This document shows, in pieces, positions 1 through 9,752 of a DNA stretch of 64,000 nucleotides. Origin of the DNA: Brachypterus glaber (Eukaryota > Arthropoda > Insecta > Coleoptera > Kateretidae); NCBI GenBank assembly GCA_958510825.1, contig OY294048.1, forward strand, positions 12,913,589 to 12,977,588, written 5' to 3'. The position numbers and the translations under genes are program-made. Positions within the stretch are counted from its first letter, which is position 1. Each line of letters opens with the position of its first letter. The notes below the pieces were generated by a model. That model saw nothing but the letters and a program-made list of their open reading frames with translations, was not told the DNA's origin and did not search any database.

Positions 1-239
1 AAAGTTAAAGGGGGGCCTTTAGGAACGCACTGTATATTTCACAATTATTCGTAAAAATTCACCTGTTAAAAATATGTTTAATTCTATAATATAGGTAGGG
101 GTACGTTCTAGTAATTACGTATATGTAATGCTCATTCAGCAGTTTGCCTTACGGTATGGTCATAGACAAGATATTAAAACAAGAGGATATGTAATGCTAC
201 GCATTCCATTATATACTATTCGCACTGTGAATTTCACGG

Positions 240-830
240 TAAATGGTATACTGCATTTTCCCAAATAATTGATTTTTTTTTTTCAAAAAATAACTTTTAT
301 TATAAGGATCAATTCAATTTTTCAACATTTTTTTAATTTTTTTTTTTGCAAAAAAAAAAACGAGATAAAAATTATTTTTTTTAATTTTTTTCCAATTAAG
401 TCCAAACAATTTTTTTTTAAGTCCAAACCAAATAATTGAATTTTTTTTTTCAAATAAAAACTTTAAAAAAATTTTCAACATTTTTTTAATTTTTTTTTGC
501 AAAAAAAAAACTAAAAAAAAATATTTTTTAAATTTTTTTTCCAAAAAAGTTAAATAAGATCAGTTTTTTTTAATTTTCTTTTTTCGAAAAAATAAATTTT
601 TCAATTTTTTTTTTAATAAAGTCCAAACCAAATAATTGAATTTTTTTTTCAAATAAAAACTTTAAAAAAATTTTCAACATTATTTTAATTTTTTTTTGCA
701 AAAAAAAAAACGAAAAAAAATTATTTTTTAAATTTTTTTTCCAAAAAAGTTAAATAAGATCAGTTTTTTTTAATTTTTTTTTTTCGAAAAAATAAATTTT
801 TCAATTTTTTTTAATTATTTAAAAAATAAG
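240..830. repeat. T/A-rich low-complexity block with ~199-bp internal duplication
   Basis: Long runs of T and A, with a segment beginning GTCCAAACCAAATAATTGAA near 420 that recurs near 619, about 199 bp apart. It continues rightwards into the dispersed family copy at 830-1400. No coding signal is visible; the ORFs here are Lys/Phe homopolymer translations. Positions 1-239 hold nothing recognisable. Confidence 0.6.
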
Positions 831-1400
831 TTTAACCCCCCATAACTTTTTTTGTTTTGGGGGGATTACTTTCAAAATTGGTAGAATTGATCCTTATAAT
901 AAAAGTATTTTTTTCTGAAAAAGTTACGTTAATTGGAATTTTCTTTCAGATTATTTAGATCTTTTTTAAAAGTTTAACTTTTTGTTTTTGGGGGGATTAC
1001 TTTCAAAAACAATAGGGATCTTCCCCTCATAGAACTTAATTTTTCTTGAAAATGTAGAGTCGATCGTATTATTCGTTCTTCTTCTTCTTCTTCTTCTTCT
1101 TCTTCTTCTTCTTCTTCTTCTTCTTCTTCTTCTTCTTCTTCTTCTTCTTCTTCTTCTTCTTCTTCTTCTTCTTCTTCTTCTTCTTCTTCTTCTTCTTCTT
1201 CTTCTTCTTCTTCTTCTTCTTCTTCTTCATGTCTAAAAAAACATGAGATCGGACAGACGGACATTTTCAAAGTATCTTATTTTTTCATGAAACACATTTA
1301 TATCCAAGATGTTTTTTGTAGGACATTTTTGGCGATTTTAGGAAATTCGAAACTACCGTATAATACTATTCTAGCGTATGTGCTGTGAATAGTATAATAA
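830..1400 (-). repeat. Dispersed repeat family A, copy 1
   Basis: Shares with 2050-2310, 3610-4330, 14640-14890 and 22740-23500 an ordered set of blocks: a GGGGGGATTACTTTCAAAA block, a GTCGATCG(T/G)AT block, a GATCGGACAGACGG block (CCGTCTGTCC on the other strand), and a TAGGAC...AATTCGAAACTACCG block. The order and orientation of the blocks are conserved, so these are copies of one interspersed element. No ORF is seen, so it is probably non-autonomous. Strand is assigned relative to the copies at 3610 and 14640, taken as plus. Confidence 0.65.
1074..1228. repeat. (CTT)n microsatellite, about 50 units
   Basis: Uninterrupted CTT/GAA trinucleotide run of about 155 bp. It sits inside repeat family A at the place where other copies read GTTCTTGAGTTATCGTG, so it looks like an expansion seeded by GTTCTT in the element. 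The minus strand reads as a poly-glutamate ORF with no gene context. Confidence 0.95.
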
Positions 1401-1742
1401 TGTCATATTTCTCGGTCTGATGAACCTTAACAAAATTTATGTTAACAAAAATTATGTCCCAAATGTAATAATTGCAAGTTGTTATATAGTAGGTACAATC
1501 AAATTACCAAATTACCTGAGTAATAACAAGTCTAATTCTAATCAAGAGGACCGCAACCACCCAGAGAGACCGGACATCTACAAAGTCGGAACTTCTATGC
1601 TTGTTGACATCTATAATGATATGCTTGGTGATATTGGCCTGGCTAGTTAGTGTCTAAGTGGCGTCTTTAACAAGGCCGCACACGATAATAGGAAATAAAA
1701 TTAGCAGTAGGTACCTACTCCTTGTTTCATTTTTTGATTGTA

Positions 1743-2620
1743 GTTCCGGTAAGTTACCTAGTTGTCGGTACCTCGTTTGTAATTAAAAAGGTATCAATTC
1801 ACAAATTTTAGTGTAAAATTTTGTTTGTTTGGTTTTGCCGCTGCTATACATCATTCTATAAGTTGGCCATCGCCTCTGCCTAATTACGAGTGATATTTAA
1901 ATGCTAAAAAATTAGTTAGATAATAATTACACACAATATCTCACTCTCTCTCTGCCTGTCTCACTTTCTCGCTCACTCTCTACCGCTTCAACACTCTCTC
2001 TCTGCCTCTCTCTCTCTTTTTCTCTTTACTCCGTTTTTAGTTTTAGTATACTATATTATATATAAAATACGGTAGTGTCGTGTTTTCCAGAATCGCCAAA
2101 AAACATCCTAGACAAAATATTCTTGGATACAAATGTGTCCTGAAAAAAAATAAACCCTAAAAATGTCTGTCTGTCCGTCTGATTTAACGTTTTTTAAGTT
2201 AAAAACAAATTATCCCATCGACTCGAAATTTTTAGGAAAAATGAGAAAAAATCCCTATTATTTTTAAAATAATCCTCTAAAAAAAAAGTGGCCTAGTTGA
2301 CCTACGCTCGGCGCTTTTCTATAGTGAAAAAGTTTTAACTCAAATCAACTTTTTTTCTAAAATAATCTCTAAAGGGGTAAGAAAACAATTGGTTAAAAAT
2401 ATTATTGTTCTCGTTTGGTTTTCGTCCAGAAAATCAATGTGAACAGTAGGTACCTCGGTAGGTAGTACCTTGGTAGGTAGTACCCACTAGGTGCTTACCA
2501 TTCTTTGTTAATTATTGTGCCGGAACGCACTTGTCGGTACCTTGTTTATAATTAAAAAGGTATCATTTCACAAATTTTAGTGTAAAATTTTGTTTGTTTA
2601 ATTTTGCCGCGACTATATCA
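1743..2620. repeat. Dispersed ~110-bp duplication (1743-1850 and 2518-2620) with CT-rich tract
   Basis: A segment containing GGTATCA(A/T)TTCACAAATTTT and TTTTGTTTGTTT, followed by TTTTGCCGC, occurs twice in direct orientation about 775 bp apart. Between the copies lie a CT-rich low-complexity tract (about 1937-2035) and copy 2 of family A (about 2050-2310, with CTGTCTGTCCGTCTG). No gene is seen. Confidence 0.6.
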
Positions 2621-2950
2621 TTAAATAAAAAAATCTATAGATTATAATAGAGGATTTTAATATTTACTTGTGATTTTCTATATTTTCCTTTGTTTAAACC
2701 TTCCTCGCGTCATACGTCCTAGCAGATAAAGCATCTCCCAAAACCCTAAATTTGTTTTTTTATACATACCAAATATCAAATGTTATGGCCTTTACTGAAC
2801 GCAGACCGGTTGGATAAATACATTGAAACCTGGATTTTTTTTCCATAATATGGCTTTCTTTGCATTTATGTATCTTATATTATCTGTAATAAACTATTTT
2901 ACTATGCGATGATTTATAGTAGATATTTTTCTTTACCAACATCATCCTAA

Positions 2951-3373
2951 AGCAGGACACTCACTAGCGAGCATGTTGCTCAACATGTTGGCGAACGGAG
3001 TTGTCGTCAACAAATTGCTAAATGTGTGTGTTGGTTCATCAATATGCTTCTATGTTGCAGGCTCCTAGGGCGAAACCGAAAAGCCATTCTTTTACCCATA
3101 CTCTTCTTTTCTTTCTCTTATTTTTTGTGGCTATTGTCAAGCCTATTGCAGTTGGCACTTTTTCCTGCTTTGACAGCACTTTCATATTAACCCAGTTTAG
3201 GTTACATTTTGTCAACAGTTGACAAAACGCAACCTAAACGAGTGGGTTCAGTTACTGAAGTAGCCCAACATGTTTCCTAATGTGTGGGCTCGGTGGGTTT
3301 TGTTGAGAAGCATGTTGAGAACTTCTCAATGAGAAGCATGTTGCCCAACATGCTCCCTAGTGAGTGGCCTGCT
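2951..3373. mobile_element. MITE with TAA target duplication (Harbinger-like)
   Basis: The left end AGCAGGACACTCACTAGCGA and the right end match as imperfect terminal inverted repeats of about 40 bp, each containing an internal CAACATG palindrome. The element is flanked by TAA on both sides. A 3-bp TWA duplication is typical of PIF/Harbinger-mobilised MITEs. It encodes no transposase. Confidence 0.7.
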
Positions 3374-3609
3374 TAATACCATCTGTTTAATTAATTATCC
3401 AAGTTAACTTGACATTATACTATTCACAGCACAAGCGCTATAATTATTCTATAGTTTGACGCACGGATCTGTGGCTACGGGAAATATGTTTGGAATGTGT
3501 GTGCAAGTGGGAGGCCCGATGTAGGCACGCACACCTTATAACGCTCTTGACGGAAAGAAGAGAGCGCGAATGATTCCTCCCCCTTACGTCGTAGACTTTC
3601 TTTCATGCG

Positions 3610-4330
3610 GAGAACTATATAGTATTATACGGTAGTTTCAAATTTCCCAAAATCGCCAAAAAACGTCCTAGACAAAAAGTTCTTCATCAAAAAAAATAAA
3701 AATGTCCGTCTATCCGTTCGTCCATCCGTCCATCCGATTTTTCTAGACACGATAACTCAAGAACAAATAATCCGATAGACTTGAAATTTTCAATCAAGTT
3801 TTATGAGAGGAAAATCCCTATTGTTTTTGAAAGTAATCCCCCCAAAAACGAAAAAGTTATAAGGGGTTAAACTTTTTAAAAAATCTAAAAATTCTGAAAG
3901 AAAATTCCGATTAACGTAACTTATTCAGGGAAAAATACTTTTATAAGGATCAATTCTACAAATTTTGAAAATAATTCCCCCCAAACAAAAAACTAGGGGG
4001 ATTAAACTTTTAAAAAAATCGAAAAAAGCTGAAAGAAAATCCCGATTATCGTAAGTTTTTTTTAAGAAAAATTACTTTTAATACAAGGGTCAATTCTAAA
4101 ACAATTTTAAAAGTAATCCCCCTAAAAACAAAAAAGTTATGGAAGGTTAAACTTTTTAAAAAATTAAAAATACTATCATTTTCAAAAAAAAAAGTCCAAA
4201 CCAAAATTTTTGTTTTTCGCAAAAAAAATTTAAAAAAAAGGTTTTTTTGAAAAAGAAAAACATTTTAAAATTTTTTCGTTTTTCTCAATTTAAAACAACA
4301 ATTGAAAAATTTGGTTTTTAAGTTTGGTGA
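3610..4330 (+). repeat. Dispersed repeat family A, copy 3
   Basis: Begins with TAGTATTATACGGTAGTTTC and continues through CGTCCTAGACAAAAAGTTCT, the CCGTCTATCCGTTCGTCC tract, CTCAAGAACAAATAATCCGA and repeated GTAATCCCCC blocks. It is the reverse complement of the order seen at 830-1400. It contains an internal imperfect tandem repeat (about 3850-4150) of the AGTAATCCCCC...GTTAAACTTTTT module. Confidence 0.6.
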
Positions 4331-4860
4331 AAGAGAATATGATAATAAAAAAAATGTAACTCCACCCCCTAAGAGGCGGGGGGTAGTTTTCGTGAAAAAG
4401 TGAATCTAATAATAAAAAATCCATTTTACGAGCGGAGGTGAAAAATGGGAAAGTTCTTTTACTGGGCAGTGTATTTTCAGTGTAACAATTACACTATAAA
4501 TCATTAGGGAAATATCAATTACACTGTAATTTACCGACGTGTAGACCCTCTTGACAAGACACACGCCTCGTCACGCGTAACCAACCGAATGCAACCCTCT
4601 AGATCTACAGAGGGTTGTTATAAAACAATTTAGTTTATAAATGCCACAGTTATTAATACTTTGTTTAAGTCACGTGCCTGATATTATTTTCAGCCGCTTT
4701 GATTGATCAGAAAAGATATTTCAATTTCTCACGAAAATATTGTTTGTTTTATGCCAAAATAAACAATGTTGCAATTATAAATAGTATAGTATGGCGACTT
4801 AAGCCTTTAGTGCAAGAGAATGAATTTTTATCCACAAGACGCCAGCGGAGTGGCGAAATC
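4331..4860. other. Intergenic, no gene seen
   Basis: AT-rich unique-looking sequence. A short block with ACGCCAGCGGAGTGGCGAAATCAT at 4838-4862 is echoed at about 6143-6175 (CGCCAGTGGTGTGGCAAAATCA), indicating a dispersed repeat. No RNA gene or ORF can be supported. Confidence 0.4.
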
Positions 4861-4988
4861 ATTTGAGTGAACTAAAAGCAAACGAATTTCAAATAAGTAT
4901 AAAGTATAAAATGAAATATATTTTTTCTTCAAGCGTACCACTAATACAGGACAGATGCATTCCCAGCATCAGTGAGATAGTCTCACTC

Positions 4989-5242
4989 CTCCCGCACATC
5001 CCTCCTCTCCCTATCACATCCCTCCCCATCCCCCTCCCACCCACTCCACAGCGCCAAACTATGACAGATGCAACTCGCATCAGTGAGCAGAGACTCACTC
5101 CCCCCCAAATTATGACAGATGCAACTCGCATCAGTGAGCATAGACTCACTGCCCCAAATTTCAATTCAGATTAAGTATTTTTTAGATAAATGAGCCATAG
5201 GCTGCGCCTGTCTCTTAAAGACCCAAACAAACTATTGATGAT
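4989..5242 (+). repeat. Dispersed repeat family B, copy 1
   Basis: A 250-bp block from CTCCCTATCACATCCCTCCC to AACTATTGATGAT is nearly identical to 52365-52605. It includes two direct repeats of a module with ATGACAGATGCAACTCGCAT and a tail module with TAGGCTGCGCCTGTCTCTTA. Both copies stop at the same right boundary (ACTATTGATGAT), which suggests a defined 3' end as in a SINE or Helitron-type element. Translations in both frames are artefacts. Confidence 0.7.
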
Positions 5243-5922
5243 CTTCAAGCGTACTAAAATGTTTTATAACTGAACACACTAGATAAAAGTGATCCATTTT
5301 TTTACAGTAAAAAAATGTGTTCATTGTTGTACGCGGTACAAAAAAGTGATCATTGTTGTACGCCGTAAAAAAAGTTAGCGAAAAATAGTATATTGTTTTA
5401 CTAAGAGAAAAAGCGAACCACTTTCCCTCTGAGTGAAACATAATATTTTTTCTTCAATATATTTTTAAATATTAATTTTTGAATTTAATTTATTCAGCAA
5501 TAAAGTATGTTTTTTTATTAAAATAGGCCAATAAAACCCTTTTGAAATAAACTTAAAGCTTCCTTAGCTCATTTTAAATTTTTTCGTAGGCTAAATCGTA
5601 CACTTTAAGCGATTTCGATGGTAACTTGTCTAATGTAGCATATGCAATATCGGAGAGATTTGTAGATGTATAAACCATATATTCTTCTTCAGTCATTTTT
5701 AATCAATTTCACACAAGGTTTTTGCACAGAATCTCGAGTCATCCACCTGTTTACATAATAAAAAAACAAGTTTGAAGTATGGCTGTCATCAAAGTGAAAG
5801 AGTGCTGCTGCCAGTGGTGGTTTTGCATACAACAATGAACTCATTTTTTTACTGTAAAAAAATAGGTCAATTCTAACTAGTGTGTTCAGTTATAAAATAT
5901 GAACATTTTAGTACGCTTGAAG
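5243..5922. mobile_element. Inverted-repeat element, ~680 bp
   Basis: The ends CTTCAAGCGTACTAAAATG and the inverted copy ending at 5922 are reverse complements over roughly 90-100 bp, extending inward through ATAACTGAACACACTAG and TTTTTTTACAGTAAAAAAATG. Another left end of the same family occurs at about 4926, so insertion was nested. No ORF. Confidence 0.7.
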
Positions 5923-7011
5923 AAAAAATATATATATATATATATAATATTTAGGACAATTGAAGAAAAACTAATATGTTTTACTTAGAGGAAAAGTGCC
6001 TTTTTTAATCATCTGTACTTTCCGGACTCATTTTCGCGTCGCCGGTAAATTCTACATACTAGTAAAAAAGCTTTACTTTTCCTCTTAGTAAAATAATATA
6101 CTATTATCTACCGTCTATAGCTTTAAGTGTTTAGTTTTACCACGACGCGCCAGTGGTGTGGCAAAATCATTCGAGTGCTCTAAAAGCTAACTAATTTTAT
6201 AATATACTATTTCTGCACCCCAATGCATGTGGAAAGTAAATGGGTACCCGAGTGTAAATATTTAATATATCTGTACATTTTTTAATAGTTTATTGTCCTA
6301 TACATGTTTCCGCACTCCTTTAGAAAAAACATACCTCCTAACACATGCGGAAAGTGTTCCAATTGATTCGAAATAGCTCTAGATGCCTGGCCCCAGCCGC
6401 CGCATATTTTATTTCATAATTAAAAATTATCTGTTTAGGACCAAAAGTTATTTTTATTTGTTTTTGGCCACAGGAACATTATAGAGAAATCTGAAATAAA
6501 TCGTTTTTTTACAAATTTGGGAAATTTCTCAGGATTTTGATCGGTAATTTTTTATAATGGAAGGGTATGCTACAAATTAGTGGCAAATTTGTAAGAAAAT
6601 AAATATTTTTCCGATTACGCAGATCTGCGATAAAAAAACCTCAGTCAATAATTTTGGCGTGGGTGTCAAAATGATACAATGCTATAACCCAGATATTGAT
6701 ATAAATAGGCAAAATTCTGGCTGAGAACAAAACTATCTGGGATTAAATCGTTCTTAAGATATTTATCATATATATTTACATAAATATAGTTATGTAACGT
6801 AGGTTCACACGGGTTATCATTTCAAACCTATGAGCTCTTTCGTTATATATTTTATTATACTTTTCACAGCCAGTGCCGGGCACAGCCAGCACGTCCCCGA
6901 GAACAGGAAGGTAGCCGCCCCCTCCCAAAAAGTCTTCTAAAAAAAGAGATTGAAAGAAGTGAATCGGATTTTGGGCTAATTAAAAATTATAAGATTTTGC
7001 ACAGTTATAGA
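5923..7011. other. Intergenic, no gene seen
   Basis: Contains a short palindromic pair (about 5976-6000 and 6072-6097, TTTTACTTAGAGGAAAAG and its inverse) and a (TA)n run at 5928-5945. The rest is AT-rich with no coding or RNA gene signal. Confidence 0.4.
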
Positions 7012-7200
7012 TATAAAAAAATACTTTATCCAATACATACAGATAATGAGACAATTACCAGCTTTATTTTAAATATATAAACTCAATAATAACACCCGCG
7101 TGGCTTTTACTTTATTGAGTGGATAATTTTGTCATGGGCAATATCTTACTTTACCCACTAGTACCATAAATAACTATTTCTCACTACCATCTAGATAAGT
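7012..7200 (-). repeat. Dispersed repeat family C, deleted copy
   Basis: Reverse complement of 24955-25330 with an internal deletion of roughly 200 bp. Shared blocks are ATCCAATACATACAGATAAT, AACTCAATAATAAC, CGCGTGGC, TTTATTGAGTGGATAATT and CAATATCTTACTTTACCCAC. It forms the left flank of the 354-bp tandem array. Confidence 0.65.
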
Positions 7201-7496
7201 TGACATTACTTAATAAAAAAGCCGACAGTAATAGAAAGTTTATTATTCCATCAATCTATTTTCTAATCATCGTACAGAGTGATATTGGTAGACTGACAGT
7301 TTCGGGTGGTACTATGTGCTTGAGACACACAAGTCTTCAACTTGCTACCATTCAAAGTCTCCAGATAAGGAGAGGTATGAGTAGTTGTCTACATCTAGAA
7401 ATAGATGGCGCACAAGTCTACATCAATCTAATGGCTATATTCCTTTTGCGAGTAAAGTCTAAAAACGTTTTCTTAATCAGCGTGCAGAGTTGACTC

Positions 7497-7541
7497 TTGG
7501 TACTGAAGAGGGCCAGCAGCCCGAAACTGTCAGTCTACCAA
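7497..7541 (+). ncRNA. Hammerhead ribozyme, array copy 1
   Basis: Stem I TTGGTA/TACCAA (7497-7502 with 7536-7541); core CTGAAGA 7503-7509; stem II GGGC/GCCC (7510-7513 with 7519-7522) with loop CAGCA; GAAA 7523-7526; stem III ACT/AGT (7526-7528 with 7532-7534) closed by loop GTC; predicted cleavage after C7535 (GTC). Beyond a 6/4-nt internal loop, the outer stem GTGCAGAGT pairs with ACTCTGTAC in the other copies, but this copy lacks 2 nt there (CACTGTAC), so it may be weaker. Confidence 0.85.
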
Positions 7542-7848
7542 TATCACTGTACGATGATTAGAAAATAGATTGATGGAATAATAAATTAATATTTTTATAA
7601 TTTTGTTTAAAATTAAAAATTTCTGTCCTTAATAATTTTACGTCTAACCACCCGTTAGTGGTACTATGTGCTTGAGACACACAAGTCTTCAACTTGCTAC
7701 CATTCAAAGTCTCCAGATAAGGAGAGGTATGAGTAGTTGTCTACATCTAGAAATAGATGGCGCACAAGTCTACATCAATCTAATGGCTATATTCCTTTTG
7801 CGAGTAAAGTCTAAAAACGTTTTCTTAATCAGCGTGCAGAGTTGACTC

Positions 7849-7893
7849 TTGGTACTGAAGAGGGCCAGCAGCCCGAAACTGTCAGTCTACCAA
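7849..7893 (+). ncRNA. Hammerhead ribozyme, array copy 2
   Basis: Same core and stems as copy 1, with the full 9-bp outer stem I (GTGCAGAGT with ACTCTGTAC, one G-U wobble). Predicted cleavage after C7887. Confidence 0.88.
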
Positions 7894-8202
7894 TATCACT
7901 CTGTACGGTGATTAGAAAATAGATTGATGGAATAATAAATTAATATTTTTATAATTTTGTTTAAAATTAAAAATTTCTGTCCTTACTAATTTTACGTCTA
8001 ACCACCCGTTAGTGGTACTATGTGCTTGAGACACACAAGTCTTCAACTTGCTACCATTGAAAGTCTCCAGATAAGGAGAGGTATGAGTAGTTGTCTACAT
8101 CTAGAAATAGATGGCGCACAAGTCTACATCAATCTAATGGCTATATTCCTTTTGCGAGTAAAGTCTAAAAACGTTTTCTTAATCAGCGTGCAGAGTTGAC
8201 TC

Positions 8203-8247
8203 TTGGTACTGAAGAGGGCCAGCAGCCCGAAACTGTCAGTCTACCAA
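8203..8247 (+). ncRNA. Hammerhead ribozyme, array copy 3
   Basis: Same core and complete stem I as copy 2. Predicted cleavage after C8241, releasing a 354-nt unit from the copy 2 site. Confidence 0.88.
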
Positions 8248-8556
8248 TATCACTCTGTACGATGATTAGAAAATAGATTGATGGAATAATAAATTAATAT
8301 TTTTATAATTTTGTTTAAAATTAAAAATTTCTGTCCTTACTAATTTTACGTCTAACCACCCGTTAGTGGTACTATGTGCTTGAGACACACAAGTCTTCAA
8401 CTTGCTACCATTCAAAGTCTCCAGATAAGGAGAGGTATGAGTAGTTGTCTACATCTAGAAATAGATGGCGCACAAGTCTACATCAATCTAATGGCTATAT
8501 TCCTTTTGCGAGTAAAGTCTAAAAACGTTTTCTTAATCAGCGTGCAGAGTTGACTC

Positions 8557-8601
8557 TTGGTACTGAAGAGGGCCAGCAGCCCGAAACTGTCAGTCTACCA
8601 A
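8557..8601 (+). ncRNA. Hammerhead ribozyme, array copy 4
   Basis: Same core and stems; predicted cleavage after C8595. Confidence 0.88.
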
Positions 8602-8910
8602 TATCACTCTGTACGGTGATTAGAAAATAGATTGATGGAATAATAAATTAATATTTTTATAATTTTGTTTAAAATTAAAAATTTCTGTCCTTACTAATTT
8701 TACGTCTAACCACCCGTTAGTGGTACTATGTGCTTGAGACACACAAGTCTTCAACTTGCTACCATTGAAAGTCTCCAGATAAGGAGAGGTATGAGTAGTT
8801 GTCTACATCTAGAAATAGATGGCGCACAAGTCTACATCAATCTAATGGCTATATTCCTTTTGCGAGTAAAGTCTAAAAACGTTTTCTTAATCAGCGTGCA
8901 GAGTTGACTC

Positions 8911-8955
8911 TTGGTACTGAAGAGGGCCAGCAGCCCGAAACTGTCAGTCTACCAA
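8911..8955 (+). ncRNA. Hammerhead ribozyme, array copy 5
   Basis: Same core and stems; predicted cleavage after C8949. Confidence 0.88.
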
Positions 8956-9264
8956 TATCACTCTGTACGATGATTAGAAAATAGATTGATGGAATAATAA
9001 ATTAATATTTTTATAATTTTGTTTAAAATTAAAAATTTCTGTCCTTACTAATTTTACGTCTAACCACCCGTTAGTGGTACTATGTGCTTGAGACACACAA
9101 GTCTTCAACTTGCTACCATTCAAAGTCTCCAGATAAGGAGAGGTATGAGTAGTTGTCTACATCTAGAAATAGATGGCGCACAAGTCTACATCAATCTAAT
9201 GGCTATATTCCTTTTGCGAGTAAAGTCTAAAAACGTTTTCTTAATCAGCGTGCAGAGTTGACTC

Positions 9265-9309
9265 TTGGTACTGAAGAGGGCCAGCAGCCCGAAACTGTCA
9301 GTCTACCAA
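9265..9309 (+). ncRNA. Hammerhead ribozyme, array copy 6
   Basis: Same core and stems; predicted cleavage after C9303. Confidence 0.88.
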
Positions 9310-9618
9310 TATCACTCTGTACGATGATTAGAAAATAGATTGATGGAATAATAAATTAATATTTTTATAATTTTGTTTAAAATTAAAAATTTCTGTCCTT
9401 AATAATTTTACGTCTAACCACCCGTTAGTGGTACTATGTGCTTGAGACACACAAGTCTTCAACTTGCTACCATTCAAAGTCTCCAGATAAGGAGAGGTAT
9501 GAGTAGTTGCCTACATCTAGAAATAGATGGCGCACAAGTCTACATCAATCTAATGGCTATATTCCTTTTGCGAGTAAAGTCTAAAAACGTTTTCTTAATC
9601 AGCGTGCAGAGTTGACTC

Positions 9619-9663
9619 TTGGTACTGAAGAGGGCCAGCAGCCCGAAACTGTCAGTCTACCAA
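9619..9663 (+). ncRNA. Hammerhead ribozyme, array copy 7
   Basis: Same core and stems; predicted cleavage after C9657. Last copy; the unit ends near 9752, where the sequence diverges after TTTCTGTCC. Confidence 0.88.
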
Positions 9664-9752
9664 TATCACTCTGTACGATGATTAGAAAATAGATTGATGG
9701 AATAATAAATTATTATTTTTATAATTTTGTTTAAAATTAAAAATTTCTGTCC

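Larger units (their letters stand above)
7225..9752 (+). repeat. 354-bp tandem satellite array with a hammerhead ribozyme in every copy
   Basis: Seven head-to-tail copies; GTGGTACTATGTGCTTGAG starts at 7306, 7658, 8012, 8366, 8720, 9074 and 9428, a spacing of 354 bp (352 for the first because of a 2-bp deletion). Copies are nearly identical. Variants alternate: CATTCAAAG in copies 2, 4, 6 and 7, CATTGAAAG in 3 and 5; ACGGTG in 2 and 4, ACGATG elsewhere. Copies 2-3 and 4-5 therefore form a 708-bp dimeric higher-order unit. The array opens with an inverted fragment (about 7225-7303) of the unit's ribozyme/3' portion, making the first copy a 70-bp inverted-repeat structure. Every copy holds a hammerhead fold. 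The unit has no long ORF. Unit length and architecture match known animal hammerhead satellites; expression is inferred. Confidence 0.95.

Noticed and set aside
974..1270. Poly-glutamate ORF on the minus strand
   Set aside because: It is the (CTT)n microsatellite read in one frame, inside a dispersed repeat, with no promoter or splice context.
4863..5174. Overlapping ORFs of 103 and 91 aa on opposite strands
   Set aside because: Both lie in repeat family B, which recurs at 52365; the translated repeats reflect the DNA-level duplication.
7225..9752. CRISPR-like array
   Set aside because: Whole 354-bp units repeat without unique spacers, and the sequence is eukaryotic; it is a satellite.
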